Of a DNA stretch of 64,000 nucleotides, positions 45,471 through 57,905 are shown piece by piece. Numbering within the stretch: the first letter of the stretch is position 1; each line of letters begins with the position of its first letter. The DNA lies in NCBI GenBank assembly GCA_963931925.1, contig OZ007569.1:29985112-30049111 (forward strand), written 5' to 3'. Made by a program: the position numbers and the translations under genes. A model generated the notes under the pieces. It had not been told where the DNA came from. It saw nothing but the letters and a program-made list of their open reading frames with translations, and ran no database searches. This stretch comes from Onchidella celtica (Eukaryota; Mollusca; Gastropoda; Systellommatophora; Onchidiidae).

Positions 45471-46320
45471 TGGAGATAGAACAAACAAGAACTTAAGTCG
45501 CGATATCAGGATGCCATTTCAGTTTCCTAATAAATAGCTTTCACAAGCACATTAGATAAGTCTGTACAAATAAAAAATAGATTACTCCAGAACAACAAAA
45601 CAAAATGTAAAAGTACTCAGGTGACTCTTTTCTCTTACAGTGTTCCTAATGACGAGGCAGAGATAGTTAACTTTGTTAAAAGGAAAGTATCAGAGACCAG
45701 ACAATCAGCTTTCTTTATTGATACAGCCACCCACCAATGGATTGTGACAGGGCTTTAATTAGAGAGAAGCTTCGGCTCTTTGATCATGCGGCTTTTACTT
45801 CATCATCAAAGCCAAGGAGACTATCGAATGACAGAAAATTCCGTGTTCCAAATCAGTAGTTCATGATTATTTATAAATCTTTACTCATGAACAGTTTCCA
45901 TGTTACAAGAAGGCGAGGAAAAAGAGTGAAATGTCCCTGCAGACCACGGCTGAGAGATCTTTCAAGAGCCTGGGATTTGGAGTTCTCTGCCTCAAATTTC
46001 TGAGAGAGATTGAAAATTTCATGGCTTTTAACCACGAGCCGTCGAGCCTTCTTTTTATCCTCTAAATATACTTTATGTTTTTGTTTTCTTTATTTATTTG
46101 ATGGATTTATGGATTTATTTGACTGTATGCATATGTGTATGATTCGGTATAGGTGTGAAATGGATATCGTAAAGCGCTGAAAGCCTGGCTGTTAACGCAA
46201 CCGACAGCTACAAATGTTAATATGTACTGGTATTACTATTATTATTATTAAGACAATTACTATTATTATTAAACAGTCACATAATCAGTTTGTACGCCAA
46301 TTGTCCTATGTATATTCTGC
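45471..46320. other. No feature recognised
   Basis: No supported gene. Confidence 0.4.
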
Positions 46321-46480
46321 TAGGTTCGGCCCAGCGGTTACAGTAGTTGGCTCGGGTATGACATATCCCATGTTCGAATCTCAACTTAATTTCCTGCAGT
46401 GTTGAGACCCTCACTTGTCGGCGGCCTCATAGAGTCCCGAGCCCAAGTAGAAATAAAATAGACCCGGCTTAGTCTGCTGC
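46321..46480 (+). mobile_element. tRNA-derived SINE
   Basis: TTCGGCCCAGCGGTTACAG (A box) and CATGTTCGAATCTCAAC (B box), followed by a body with TGAGACCCTCACTTGTCGGC. Confidence 0.55.
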
Positions 46481-46780
46481 TATCCTCACTGTATTATTTG
46501 TTTCATAATGTTATATATCTCATCATTATCACCTTCAACAACAACAACAAGAGCAACAGCAACAACAACAGCCTGCATGTATATTTTATATCTTTATATC
46601 TGATGTTATATTTTATTTGTGATAGTTGTGGTTCGTTTTATTGTTTAGAGGTATTATATTTTATTATTTTGTTCCTTTTAATTTATATTTTATGCCGCGA
46701 AATCTGATCGTCCCGCTCCTCCTTTTATATCCAAACAATAAAATAGCATAAAACAAGAACACAGCGAATTTCACACAAAT

Positions 46781-48557
46781 CAGTGGTTCTCAGAGTTCCC
46801 GGCCAAATTCCTCCCCTTACTAACCCGAGTTATCTGAATTCTTCACTGATATTAAATTGTTATCCATTAACTGTTTTCACCATTATACTTTTACAGTGCT
46901 AATTATGAAACAATTCATGAAATAAAATGTGAACTGTTAATTCATTACCGCCCTTGCAATTGTTGTGTATTTTGGAATTTCATTTGATATATCGCGACCT
47001 TCATTCTTGTTTGGTCCAACTCCACTTTTATTTAACTGAGAAATTCCGCGTTAAACGTTTGCGGCTTTAGTATTTTGATACGGAGTTAGCATATATTGGA
47101 ACTGTGAAACAGCTTGACAAGACAGTGCCACAACGCATTTTAAACAAGTGTCAAAACATAATTATCTCTGTTACAGCTCTTCAACATAACTAAAAGATCT
47201 AACCAGTTTTTAAGAAAATGCAGAACTAAAGTCGCCATATACACAGAGTGTACAGTTTCCTAGTTTGGAGTTCCTACTCTGAAAATCCCCCCTCAAACCC
47301 CCCCCCCTCCCCCTTTCCCCACACAAAATTCCTTTCTTGACAAGAATTCTCTTTTAAATTTGAAATTCCACGCCTGGGAGCCTAGCACCCCCCCCCCCCA
47401 CCCCACCCTTCACCCCGGTGGGTTTGAAAATCACCGATAGAACAAAGAAAAAAAAATCAACCAGCTTCCGTGAAGATTCATAATGAGCACTGACGGCAGA
47501 TTCGGAAGGTATGATCTATGTTTGTCCGCAATTAGGTCAATACTATCGATTTAGTCTATTCTAGTGCGCAGAATGGTCTATGCCAGAATACTGACATGGC
47601 AATTCTGGAGTGAGACAATGAAACGGTTTCACATAGATGAACAAAACTGTTCCGGATTTTTTAATGTCTATTGTCACTGGCAAATCAAAGAATTTTTGGG
47701 TCCCACTAGTTTCTCCAGCCATGTCTATGGTTGGTGAATTATTTGATATACTTAGTAGAATGTTTTATTCCGGAATTCTGACGTAAGAATACCGGAGTGA
47801 AACAATGAGCCTCTTTCAGTAGATTAACAAAACTGTTCTGTATTAGGCCACTGTCTATTATCAATGGGAGCAGGAAAACCTGGCAGTTATCAGTTCCTCC
47901 AGCCATGTTTGATAGATTTAGCACAATGTTTAGGTTTTCCAGAACTGTGACAGCACATAGACAGGGAGAGACAATGAGGATGCTTCAGGTATATTAACAA
48001 ACTTGTTCTGCCATTCAGTGTCTGTGGTCACTAGCAAAGCTGAAAGTGTGGTTGTCACCAGTTTCTCCCGCCACGTCTATAGTTGATGAATAATTTGACA
48101 CACCTGGCAGAATATTTTGTTCCAGAACACATCACAGCGCCGAAGAGAGACAATGTCGATGTTTCGCGTAGATTAACAAAACCGTTCTGCAATTCAACTT
48201 CGATGGTCACCAGGAAACTGAAAATCTGGCTGTTATCAATTCCCAGCCCGGGGGGAAATTTCACCTACCACGAGGTAATGTTTTCATTCTGGATTTCTAT
48301 ACTGGTTCACCGGTATCTATTTCATAATTACTTGTTAATAAATAAGTGAAGTTACCTTGTTGTATGTTGTTACTGTCATTTGAACTTAAAATAATAACGT
48401 TGAAAATAGGATTTTAAAATGTTCCCCTATTAGATTGTTTCACCGTGGTGGAAATGTAAACTTATATATTTTATCACTGCACAAAACAGGTTAGGGGTAG
48501 ATTTACTTGTGAAAAGTTTCTAGGGGTAAACGGGGTATAAATGGTTGAGAACCCTTG
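46781..48557. mobile_element. Possible composite hAT-like element
   Basis: Starts CAGTGGTTCTCAGAGTTCCC and ends with the inverted CAAGGGTTCTCAACC. Interior carries C-rich tracts (47290-47410) and a 177-bp tandem repeat, no transposase. No 8-bp duplication seen, so the two ends may be coincidental neighbours. Confidence 0.35.
47560..48265. repeat. About 177-bp degenerate tandem repeat, four copies
   Basis: AACAAAACTGTTCTG recurs near 47640, 47827, 47996 and 48175 with TTTCTCCAGCCATGTCTAT and GAGACAATGA blocks. Confidence 0.8.
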
Positions 48558-49589
48558 CTCTGGAGTTAAAATGTGACAAAAGTTGCAAAGCTCCCGGGTT
48601 GGAAAGAAACAAACAATACAGAAACGTTGTTAGAATAAATTACAAAGAAATCAGAAATAAAAAGGGGAAATACAAAACGCAAACATTTTTCCTTTAACAA
48701 AGACTTTTTTCCTCAGGATTTAAAAAAAAAAGGTGAATTTGATAGAACTGGAGGCAGAAGAGTTTTTGTATTTTTTTCTCTTTTGCGGTGGGTGAGGGAA
48801 GAAAGACATGATATCTATTCCGATTGTATATGAAAAGTTGTGCTGAACAGAGCCAAAAGAAGGGGGAAAAAAAGGGCATAGAACGAAAGTTTTAGCGCTA
48901 ATTAAAAGCTGGACGCTTTTGATGAGATACGGTCTACGTCACATCTCCGTTCTATCACAAGAGGCAATCAAATGAGGAGCATCCAACATGTCCACATTCA
49001 AACAACAGCCACAGCAGCCATAACAGCAACATCAGCAAAAACAACAACAAAAACTGCCCACCGGCTTTCCAGCATGAAGCCAAAAAAATGAACAAAACAA
49101 CAAAAACAGCAGACTGGTTATCATGAGAAATTAAAGAGCTCGTCCTTAATGGACCCCAGGGCTGATTCTGAGGCATATTTTGCTGATTCGCTCATGCTTT
49201 AAAATGCCACGGAAATAAATAAACAAAACTAAAACAAAAAACATCGCAGACAGAATGTTTCCACAATTGAAACACGTGCTCAGTTCTAAAAAAAAAGACA
49301 TTAATGAAATGTTAATAAGTTAATCTATTACAATTCAAGCATGCCCTCTCCTAAGTAAAACAAAGATATTTCTTTTTTTCTGCCCATCTGTTTAGGCAAG
49401 TTTTTCCAGACAACGACTGCTGTGACTGTCGGACACATTTTGTCACTGCCTTCAATTCTTCCAATCTTGAATCTAAACAACCCTGGCAAACATGTATGGT
49501 AACGTCAGACAGAGAAAACAAACATATGAGGGGCAAGTATTCAACAATATCTCTTACCCTACACGTTCAGCATGGATCCCAAGTCAAAT
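48558..49589. other. No gene; CAA-rich tract
   Basis: ACAACA-rich 48990-49110. Frames not supported. Confidence 0.5.
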
Positions 49590-49594
49590 AGAGA

Positions 49595-50050
<456 letters not shown>

Positions 50051-50269
50051 CCGGAAAAAGGAGACAATGCAGCAATGCTTCGAGACCGGAGCTGGGCTGA
50101 AAGTGTATGAAGAACTTCAGAAAGCCTAAGCTTACTCAAGGGCGATTATGTCACTAACAGGAAGACGTGTGAAGATGTAGAGCTTGAGGGTGTGACGGAG
50201 GGAAGGGTAGATGAAACCTGAGTAAATGTGCCACCCACTGAAAAGAAACAATCGCCAAGTGGACAGAAA

Positions 50270-50575
50270 GATATAATTTGGACAAATACAAAACAGGCAG
50301 TCTATCCTGTGGTTAAAGAAAGAAAAAAAATCGGCAGACATGTTCAAAGAGATGGTAAAATCAAAGGGAGAGACAGACAATTGTGGACAAACAGAAAATA
50401 GGCAGACTATCCAATGGTTAAAGAAAGAAAAGAATAGACAGACATGATCAAAGAGATGGTGGTGACGCCAAAGGGCACAACAACAAATAATTGTGGGCAA
50501 AAAAAACAACAAACTATTCGATGGGCACGGATAGAAAAAGTTAGGTAGACATGGTTAAAGAGACGACATTATGAA
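50270..50575. repeat. About 105-bp degenerate tandem repeat, three copies
   Basis: GGTTAAAGAAAGAAAAGA and AGACATGATCAAAGAGATGG recur near 50311, 50414 and 50522. Confidence 0.7.
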
Positions 50576-51039
50576 GAAATGGGAATGAAATATACTATTA
50601 TTATCAGTAGATGGAAACTTATGGAAAACTATAGGGGAAGTCAGCGTAAATCTCAGTCTTACTAAGGACAGTACAAAACATGAAATTGAACGGTGAGACA
50701 ATAATTACTGCATGTATCGAGCACACACATACACAAAGACATTAGAAACATTAATTCAGCCTTTTGAAATTGTATTCATTAGCCAACTTTTCACTTCAGT
50801 TAGCGTCATATCTTGTCGATGTTTGTAATTGTGTATCTAGCAATATATATTTCAGCAACTTGCAACCTTTGGCATGACTAACTGACCAAACTATACACTC
50901 TTCATGCCTTAAATTTGGCAGGAAGGTGGCAATTGAGATAAGGAAGATGATGGCTATAATTAAAAGCTGTTTACTTCAAGCATGTATTTTTAAAAAATGA
51001 CAATATTTATTGCTATGTAATATCTGTATTTTTGCATGT
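50576..51039. other. No feature recognised
   Basis: AT-rich, no supported gene. Confidence 0.4.
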
Positions 51040-51143
51040 TTGTTTCGTAATATATAGTACCGTGCATGTCATAAAAAGTAACCGTATCAAGCGTTCAGTT
51101 TGGTGTGTTGTGTTCTGGTGCGCGTGAATTCTGAAACAAGACT

Positions 51144-51196
<53 letters not shown>

Positions 51197-51243
51197 AGCA
51201 CATGATTGTTTATTCGGGGCAATGCCCGGTAGAACATCTAGTT
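51040..51243 (-). mobile_element. Dispersed element, ACTAG...CCCGG family, copy 3
   Basis: Read on the minus strand it begins AACTAGATGTTCTACCGGGC then ATTGCCCCGAATAAAC, followed by a (CT)n tract; the far end near the TATATAGTACCG region is a guess. Confidence 0.4.
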
Positions 51244-51399
51244 AATTTATATTCCAATGTGATTTTTACTTCAATTATTGCAAGAAGCTCGGTGAATACA
51301 GAAAAGGGAAATTTCGATGATCTGAAATAATGCACAAATTTTTTCGAGATCAAGGTATCAGTGTGAGCAGGCGAGGTCTAAAATCCTTCTGTCCTCTGG

Positions 51400-51700
51400 T
51401 TCATCCATATATTCATCCGTCCGTCTGTTTGTCTATCAATCAGTCCGCGCATCCGGGCATCCGTCATCCGCCTGGGGCTGTCAGTGCGCTAATGCTTCTA
51501 TCCATCAGTCTGTCCATCCGTCCATCCACCCATCCATCCATCCATCCATCCATCCATCCATCCATCCATCCATCCATCCATCCATCCATCCATCCATCCA
51601 TCCATCCATCCATCCATCCTTTATTCCGTCTGGCCGTCTGTCCACCCGTTCATCCATAGTTCCATCGTCCATCTATCTATCCATCCATCCATCCATCAAT
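51400..51700. repeat. (CCAT)n array
   Basis: Pure CCAT 51525-51620, degenerate either side. Confidence 0.95.
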
Positions 51701-53808
51701 CCATATACCAAAGCACGAATTTCAACATCTGTAAGTAAAAAAGCTTCTACACTCTTTTTAATCCTCCTTTAATTTAATATGAAATGATATGGAAGGAAAA
51801 GCCTCCCTAGAGGCGAGATTTATAGCCTGGAAATTTAGCTCTAATATTGTCCTCGATATCGATTAGATGTCAGGACATAAGTAAGAACAGGTTTGACATT
51901 CCTTGCAGGGCCCGAAAGCATCGCATCTAGAGATAAATAAAACAATATAGGTAGAGAAGGAAGAAAATTGTGGAATGTCCATTTAACCCTTTGCATTCCA
52001 GTAAGACTTCTGCATCCCATCTTTAGTAACATTTAGTTAACTCATCTAGAGTTGAGCATTCTTCAGATTGTTGCAGAATGTCTCCCTAATTTACTTACAT
52101 ACAAACTGATCGTCAGTGGATAAAAGTAGTGAAATATTCCAATGATTAACCAAAACAACGTGGTCAGCAACACAATAATGCATCAACAACAACAACGACA
52201 ACAACAACAACGACGATCGATGACAACGACGACAACAACAACAATAACAGCAGCGACAACAAAGGCAATATCAACGACAACGGCAACAACAGCAACAACA
52301 ACACTGAAAGTGCCTTGAGAATATGTGGACATGTGTTTGAGCACAGAAAATTGTGTTCGACTTTTAACATTGAGCAACATTCGAAGGACACGCAGCATGT
52401 AGACGTAGGCCTCGCAGCAGGTGGAAACACACGCAGCAGATAGACGTAGACATGAAGTAAAATGCTGTTACACAAGTGGACAAAGGTGGGTGGAAGAAAT
52501 ACGTATTGTGAATTATCAGGGCGGTAGACAGAGAGACAGCTAGTCTGAGTGTTAAAGACATACCTCAGTCAACAAAAGGTTATTGCCAACAAAACAAAGT
52601 TCGGCTGTATTGATTAATAAATGGGCCATTAATTACTGACATTTTTCATGTTGCAAAGTCTTTCAAGTGTTCATGACTTATATACATCGCCAGATACCTC
52701 TCCTGAAATGGCATCCAGGAACGCCTAAGTGGCTGGAACATGATCAAGAAGAGAAAAGAGTCACTATAATTTTCTTGTATTTCAGAGGCTTTTTTTTTTG
52801 TTTTGTTTTTGTTGTTGTTGTTGTTTGTTCCATGTCAGGGTAGATTATTGCACATTTGCGCCATATTTCTGGTCTTATTGTCTGGAAACTGTGGGAATGA
52901 GATGAACCTGATGTTCACAGTTCAGGGAATGAAAAGACATCTAAAGTATATTTTAAGTAATCAAAAACAAGCAAACTGAACTGAATCATTTGTGGATCTT
53001 GCATATCACCTTCACCATTGACTAGTCGCTGCTGCTGTGTTAATGCAGAGCATGATCAAAGTATGAGTTATAGGAATCGTTGGACGTTCAAATTTACTCT
53101 ATCCAAAGTGTTGCTGGTACTCTTTGTCACCGCAGTTACACTGGCTAAGGTCTAAATCAAAATCACGCCCTGGAAAGTTTAGGCTGGGCTGTTTCTGCCC
53201 ATAAAGGTTAGGAAATGTGATGGGGATCTTTCTTTCTCAATTCTTTTTTGTGTGTGTGGAACCCCTGTTTGAAACCTCAAACTTGTCACAAAACTTCACC
53301 GGCAAGTTCACGTGGCTAGACAATGTCATAATAGCATGTTATGAATCAGAGTTCTAGCTAAGGCCGTCTTAATGTCATTATGGAGCCCTGGGCAAAGCAA
53401 TAGGATTTTCTTCTTCGTTTCAAAAACCGGTGTAAATTTGCATGCGTGCCCCCCCCCCTCCCCTCCCCCTGAATCCTTGGGCCCCGGACAAAGAAATAGG
53501 ATTGTCTTCCTCGTTTAAAAAACCGATGTAAATTTGCATGCCTGGGGCCCTCTGAATCCTTGGGCCCCTGGACAACTGCCCAGTGTGTCCATGCCTAAAG
53601 ACGGCTCCGGTTCGAGCCTAAGTCTGAATGAAGACTTTTGGAATATTGTGTAAACACGACCGTCTTTAAGTCAATAATTGTGATTGGATATTTCACAAAA
53701 TTCAGCAATGGCCAGGAGGCCCATTCGCTCCACCTGTGTATTTCCTCTAAGAAATTCTTCTAATCAATTGTAAATCTCCAGCTTATCAAAATGCATCTAT
53801 CTATTTAA
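51701..53808. other. No gene; (CAA)n and a 95-bp duplication
   Basis: CAA/CGA-rich tract 52183-52308. Near 53385-53590 a segment with AAATAGGATT, TGTAAATTTGCATGC and CTGAATCCTTGGGCCCC occurs twice. No supported ORF. Confidence 0.6.
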
Positions 53809-54902
53809 TTACATTTTGTCCAGGTTAGTGACTAGACAATTAAACTTTGTCACAAAGGTTTCTCTGTATCTAGTACTAGCTTTAAGGTAAATGAATATAT
53901 TCATGCTGATGTTCAAACCTTCAGAAACGTAAACTACACCAAAGGCAGCCCATAATAGGTTTTCATAATTTCGTCTAATGTTCAGTTCAGGAAATAATCG
54001 CCTAGAGGCCATGACGGCCAGGCGCGCAGAGCTGCACACTATGAACACAGAAGCGATCAGTATCACAACACGAACAACTTTCCTATTTTTATCTGTCATG
54101 CTCTGGGAGTTGTTGAGACCTGTCTTTTTGGCATTGTCTGCGTCCTGGTCAGAATTTCGCTGAGTATTCTGTAACTGGCCTCTTGCAGTTGCTTCTTTTT
54201 TTTAAGCGGGATGACTGATGGAGTTTTAAGATCATGATATATGTACTGAGGCTGATCACAACTTGTACACGGGAATGCTACCATCACCACTGGGAATATT
54301 ATAGGCTCCACCTCAGCTCGATATGGAGAAGACCATTGTGCTACAACAGTCTTGTTTTTCATAGGATCCCACGACAAGTAGAGATGCTGTTGCGACATAC
54401 CTATCAGGTGAACTATCCAAAGAAATATAAAAGTGGCCAAAAGAAACCGCTTGGCTCTGGTTGCGGTAAAGATGGCTTTGACTTTGTGAGGGCTAAGGAC
54501 GGACACGGTTCTCTCTAGACACAGGTAGGTGGTGATAAGGGATGACAAATCTAACCACACTGTACGTGGCCACCCAAAGCTCACCTCTACTATATCGATC
54601 CAAGTCACGACATCGTGCAGAACTTCCAGGTAATCTAAAATAGTACACACAGACAAACAAATAGAAAATATATTGATGCACAGATCTGAGGCAGCCAAAG
54701 CTGTTAGACACAGGATCACACTGTCTTTTCGTCCTTGTTGGAAAAAGATATAAATATTGATACAGTTGCTGGTGATTCCAAATAGCGATAGACACAAACA
54801 GCAGACCCCGACAACGCCTAACATGAATTCCCGCGTAAATTCTGGAGTTATGGCGAATGGGTCATACGCGCTGATCTCACCAGTAGACGTGGCGTTTTCC
54901 AT
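53809..54902 (-). CDS. Rhodopsin-class GPCR (molluscan orphan type), frameshifted
   Basis: Seven-transmembrane receptor at the plasma membrane; ligand unknown, and the pattern resembles divergent gastropod peptide/chemosensory receptors. From MENATSTGE (54902; N-A-T glycosylation site): TM1 FMLGVVGVCCLCLSLFGITS then N (N1.50), TM2 with LAASDL (D2.50), TM3 ending LCLERTVSV in place of DRY, then PHKVKAIFT, TM4 FLLATFIFLWIVHLIG, TM6 VVRVVILIASVFIVC, TM7 ending NISMNIFIYL in place of NPxxY. An ATG at 54977 is also in frame, but tttcttttgccag between the two looks like an acceptor, favouring 54902 after a 5' UTR exon. TM5 and loop 3 are broken: frame A is lost near the ggg at 54271-54273, TM5 continues in the next frame as VQVVISLSTYIMILKL, and the TM6 frame is reached at the T8 run 54196-54203. 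Either a young pseudogene or homopolymer read errors. Confidence 0.75.
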
Positions 54903-55387
54903 TGCTGAACTGCCAACTAAACCTCCTGGCAAAAGAAATATTGAGCCCGTAACTTCAGCTGTGTAAGAGACGAGCAAGACGTATTGCCGGGAAAGATATG
55001 ATCCCTCGAGTTCAGATGTGTTCCTTGTATATTATGTATTGTCTTAGGAAACAAGCGAAACTTTTGTCAGTTACAGATGAAAACGAAGATTTTCTTTGTT
55101 CTCAAGGATAAGTCAGTGAAAATTTCAGGCTGATTAAGTTTGATTGCCACCCCACCCCCCGCCCCCCCCCGGCCCCCGAAATCCATATCCCATCCCTCTC
55201 ACTCCCAACCCCGGCCTTTCTCTCCTTCCTCCTTCTCTAAGAAATTACGGAAAAAAGATTTCCAATGTTGCATTCAACAAAGATAATAATTATGTATAAA
55301 AAATTCTCGCATCGTTTCACATTCCTGTCATTACATGTCTCCCTTTAGAGATGAGTGAACTCACCTCATATTTTATTTGAATGGGTC

Positions 55388-55418
55388 AAAGATCTTAAAA
55401 TACTATTTTAAGATCTTT
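55388..55418. repeat. Perfect 14-bp hairpin between 9-bp direct repeats
   Basis: AAAGATCTTAAAAT-ACT-ATTTTAAGATCTTT, flanked by GAATGGGTC on both sides (55379-55387 and 55420-55428). Confidence 0.6.
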
Positions 55419-55428
55419 GGAATGGGTC

Positions 55429-56789
55429 TATAATTTTCTGTGAACAATCAAAATGGTAATTTCAGTAGATTTTTAAAGAAAATAAAAAGAATCGTTGTGC
55501 GTGGGGTATGTCTATATAAACTATACTTAGATATTCACAGATTATATGTAAAAAATAGATTCCCCTCTGCTTCCGCCCGCCCTTACTCACACACAAAAAA
55601 AAACACCAAGTTTTCTTTCAAAAAAAAATTTACCAGATTGGTTGACCCTTTGACTGCTCACAAAATTTAAATTTTAATGTCTTTTCAGGAAATGCATTAA
55701 GCACAGCAATTTTTCGAAAATACAGCGAGAGAGGGAGTAATTATAGCTCTAGAAACTAGAAAGGAAATTCAGAAACTGAAATAAGGGCTGAACAAAACCG
55801 CTTAAGTTGTTGTTAAAAAAATAATCATCGTCCCTGTGAGATGTTACAGAAAACTCGAATACCAAGTGACAAAAGTGTGGACACGACTTGTGTCATGATC
55901 CTCTGCATAATGTTAATACCTGAAGGTCAATTTAAGGTACTTGACTCGTGATTTTCCATGCGGCAATTTTTTTGTGGGGAGACAATCACTCACGGAATTT
56001 TCCCCAGTACTAAACAATTTATTTCCCCCTTAACCACTGGTCAAACACGAAACACGAGGAAAATAATTCAAATACATATCATTTTTTTCAGATGATATAA
56101 TCACATAATTATGTTCAGTTATTTTGCACTCCCATAAAGAGAAAAGGTGGTGCCTTAGTGCAAATGTGTGAACTAAATTATAAAATTACGATCTAGTATA
56201 ATAATAGGGCGGAGAGCCGGGAAGAATGGAGAAGACTGGTTGTTAGAGCCACAGGGGTGCCCCTACAGACGGGAGCCTAAGGGATCAGAGACAGGGACAG
56301 GGATAATAATAATAATAATAAAAAAACGAACAACTCGCACCTACCCATATAAACTTTAGTCAAGCCTGCAGAGATTATTACGTAGCTTTCTTGTACTTTG
56401 TGACGGAATTTTTCAACGTAGAAAGGGTGTGTGTGTGTGGGGGGGGGGGTGTGAAGAGTCCCAAGACATTTAGAGGTTGGAAGGGGGGTACCAAAACATG
56501 AAGCAGAAGCAGAACAAGTAACAGAACAATAATGCTGAACGAAATATTTTGTCGTGTATTTCACTTCTGGGTTTGCGCTTCACATTAAATACATTAACAG
56601 TTTTCACTTTTGCTTAGTTTTGATAATCCTCTACCAATTTTCAGTTCTTACACAGACACAGAAATAAATAAATCAAAGAGAACCCACACTGGATGAATTT
56701 AACATAGGTGAAGATACGCGTGGGGTCAAGGCAAACAACTTTTGAATCGGCTTCGAATAATATATATAATGTGGAGTTTACAGACTCTT
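55429..56789. other. No feature recognised
   Basis: AT-rich; (ATA)n near 56305 and GT/poly-G at 56428-56450. No supported gene. Confidence 0.5.
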
Positions 56790-56850
56790 GAGTTTGACTT
56801 TGGGTTTAACGGCGCATCCGCACAGTAACGGCCACTATGCACTTTTCTCG
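56790..56850 (+). repeat. Dispersed repeat R1, copy 4 (partial)
   Basis: GAGTTTGACTTTGGGTTTAA then GGCGCATCCGCACAGTAACG; runs into MITE fragment and microsatellite. Confidence 0.55.
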
Positions 56851-56871
56851 ACATAGTGTGTACAGTCTACA

Positions 56872-56970
56872 GATGTGTTTTCGTGAGTACGGAAACGGAA
56901 ACGGCAAAATGAAAGGTAAAAAATCCATTAAGGAGTGTTTCCATGTGTACGGAGACGGTGGGTAGGCAGC
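56872..56970. mobile_element. Fragment of the TTAA-type MITE family
   Basis: Contains GTGTTTTCGTGAGTACGG, GAAACGGAAACGGCA and TTAAGGAGTGTTTCCATGTG, matching the ends of the 33.6-kb MITE. It runs into the GGCA/GGTA array, which may have grown from its end. Confidence 0.5.
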
Positions 56971-57470
56971 CAGGCAGGCAGGTTGTGTGGATTGGCAGGT
57001 GGATGGGTGGGTAGGCAGGCAGGTAGGTAGGAAGGTACGTAGGCAGACAGATGGGTAGGCAATTAGGTAGGTAGGTAGGCAGACAGGTAGGTGGGTAGGC
57101 AGGCAGGTAGGTGGGTAGGCAGGCAGGTAGGTAGGTAGGTAGGGTGGGTAGGTGGGTAGGTAGGTAAGCACGTGGGTAGGTAGATAAGTAGGGCGGTAAG
57201 TAGGCAGATAGATACGTAGTAACGAAGGTAGGTAGGTAGGTAGGCACGAAGGTAGATAGGTTGGGCAGGCAGTCAGACGGGCAGGCAGGTAGGAAGGCAG
57301 ATGAGTGGGTGGGTAGGTAGGTAGGTAAGCAGGCAGGCAGGCAGACTGGGAGGCAGGTAGGTGGGTGGGCATGCAGGTGAATGGGTGGGCAGGTAGGTAT
57401 GTACGTCCGAAGATACGTAGACAGGCAGACAGGCGGGTAGATAGGTAGACAGGTGAGTAGATAGATAGAT
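56965..57470. repeat. GGTA/GGCA degenerate array
   Basis: GGTAGGTAGGCAGGCA-type units with few pure runs; gives Thr-Tyr-Leu-Pro artefact frames on the minus strand. Confidence 0.95.
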
Positions 57471-57760
57471 ATAGAATGATTATCTGTCAAGCACAGAGAT
57501 CGAAACAGGAACCCCGCCACCCTTGATCGGTCCTACCCAAGGTGCCCATAAATCTCGTTACTCCATCTCTCCTCGCGTGACATCAAACAGAAATGATGAG
57601 CAGAAGATTGGTAACATGTTTAATTGAAAAGGCATTATCGATCTGTCTTAGTGAACGAAAATGAAAATCCTTCCACTTTAACTGTGATGACGAATGGATT
57701 TGGAGTTGGGGGTTGGGGGGGGGGGTAGGTGTGGAGTGGGGGCGGGGGGGGGGGGTTGTT

Positions 57761-57899
57761 GAGTTTGGTTTTTACAGCACGACAGCACGATAACGTTGGC
57801 TTTTGCGCCTTTAATACTACGATCTTATGTTTGGTATTCAGAGCTTCGTCAATCTCAACTTCACAAATAGAATTTATGAGTTTCGTATAAAGTACTATT
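57761..57899 (+). repeat. Dispersed repeat R1, copy 5, 5' half
   Basis: GAGTTTGGTTTTTACAGCAC, GACAGCACGATAACG and GGTATTCAGAGCTTCGTCAA; interrupted by LINE family 2. Confidence 0.65.
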
Positions 57900-57905
57900 G
57901 ACCAA

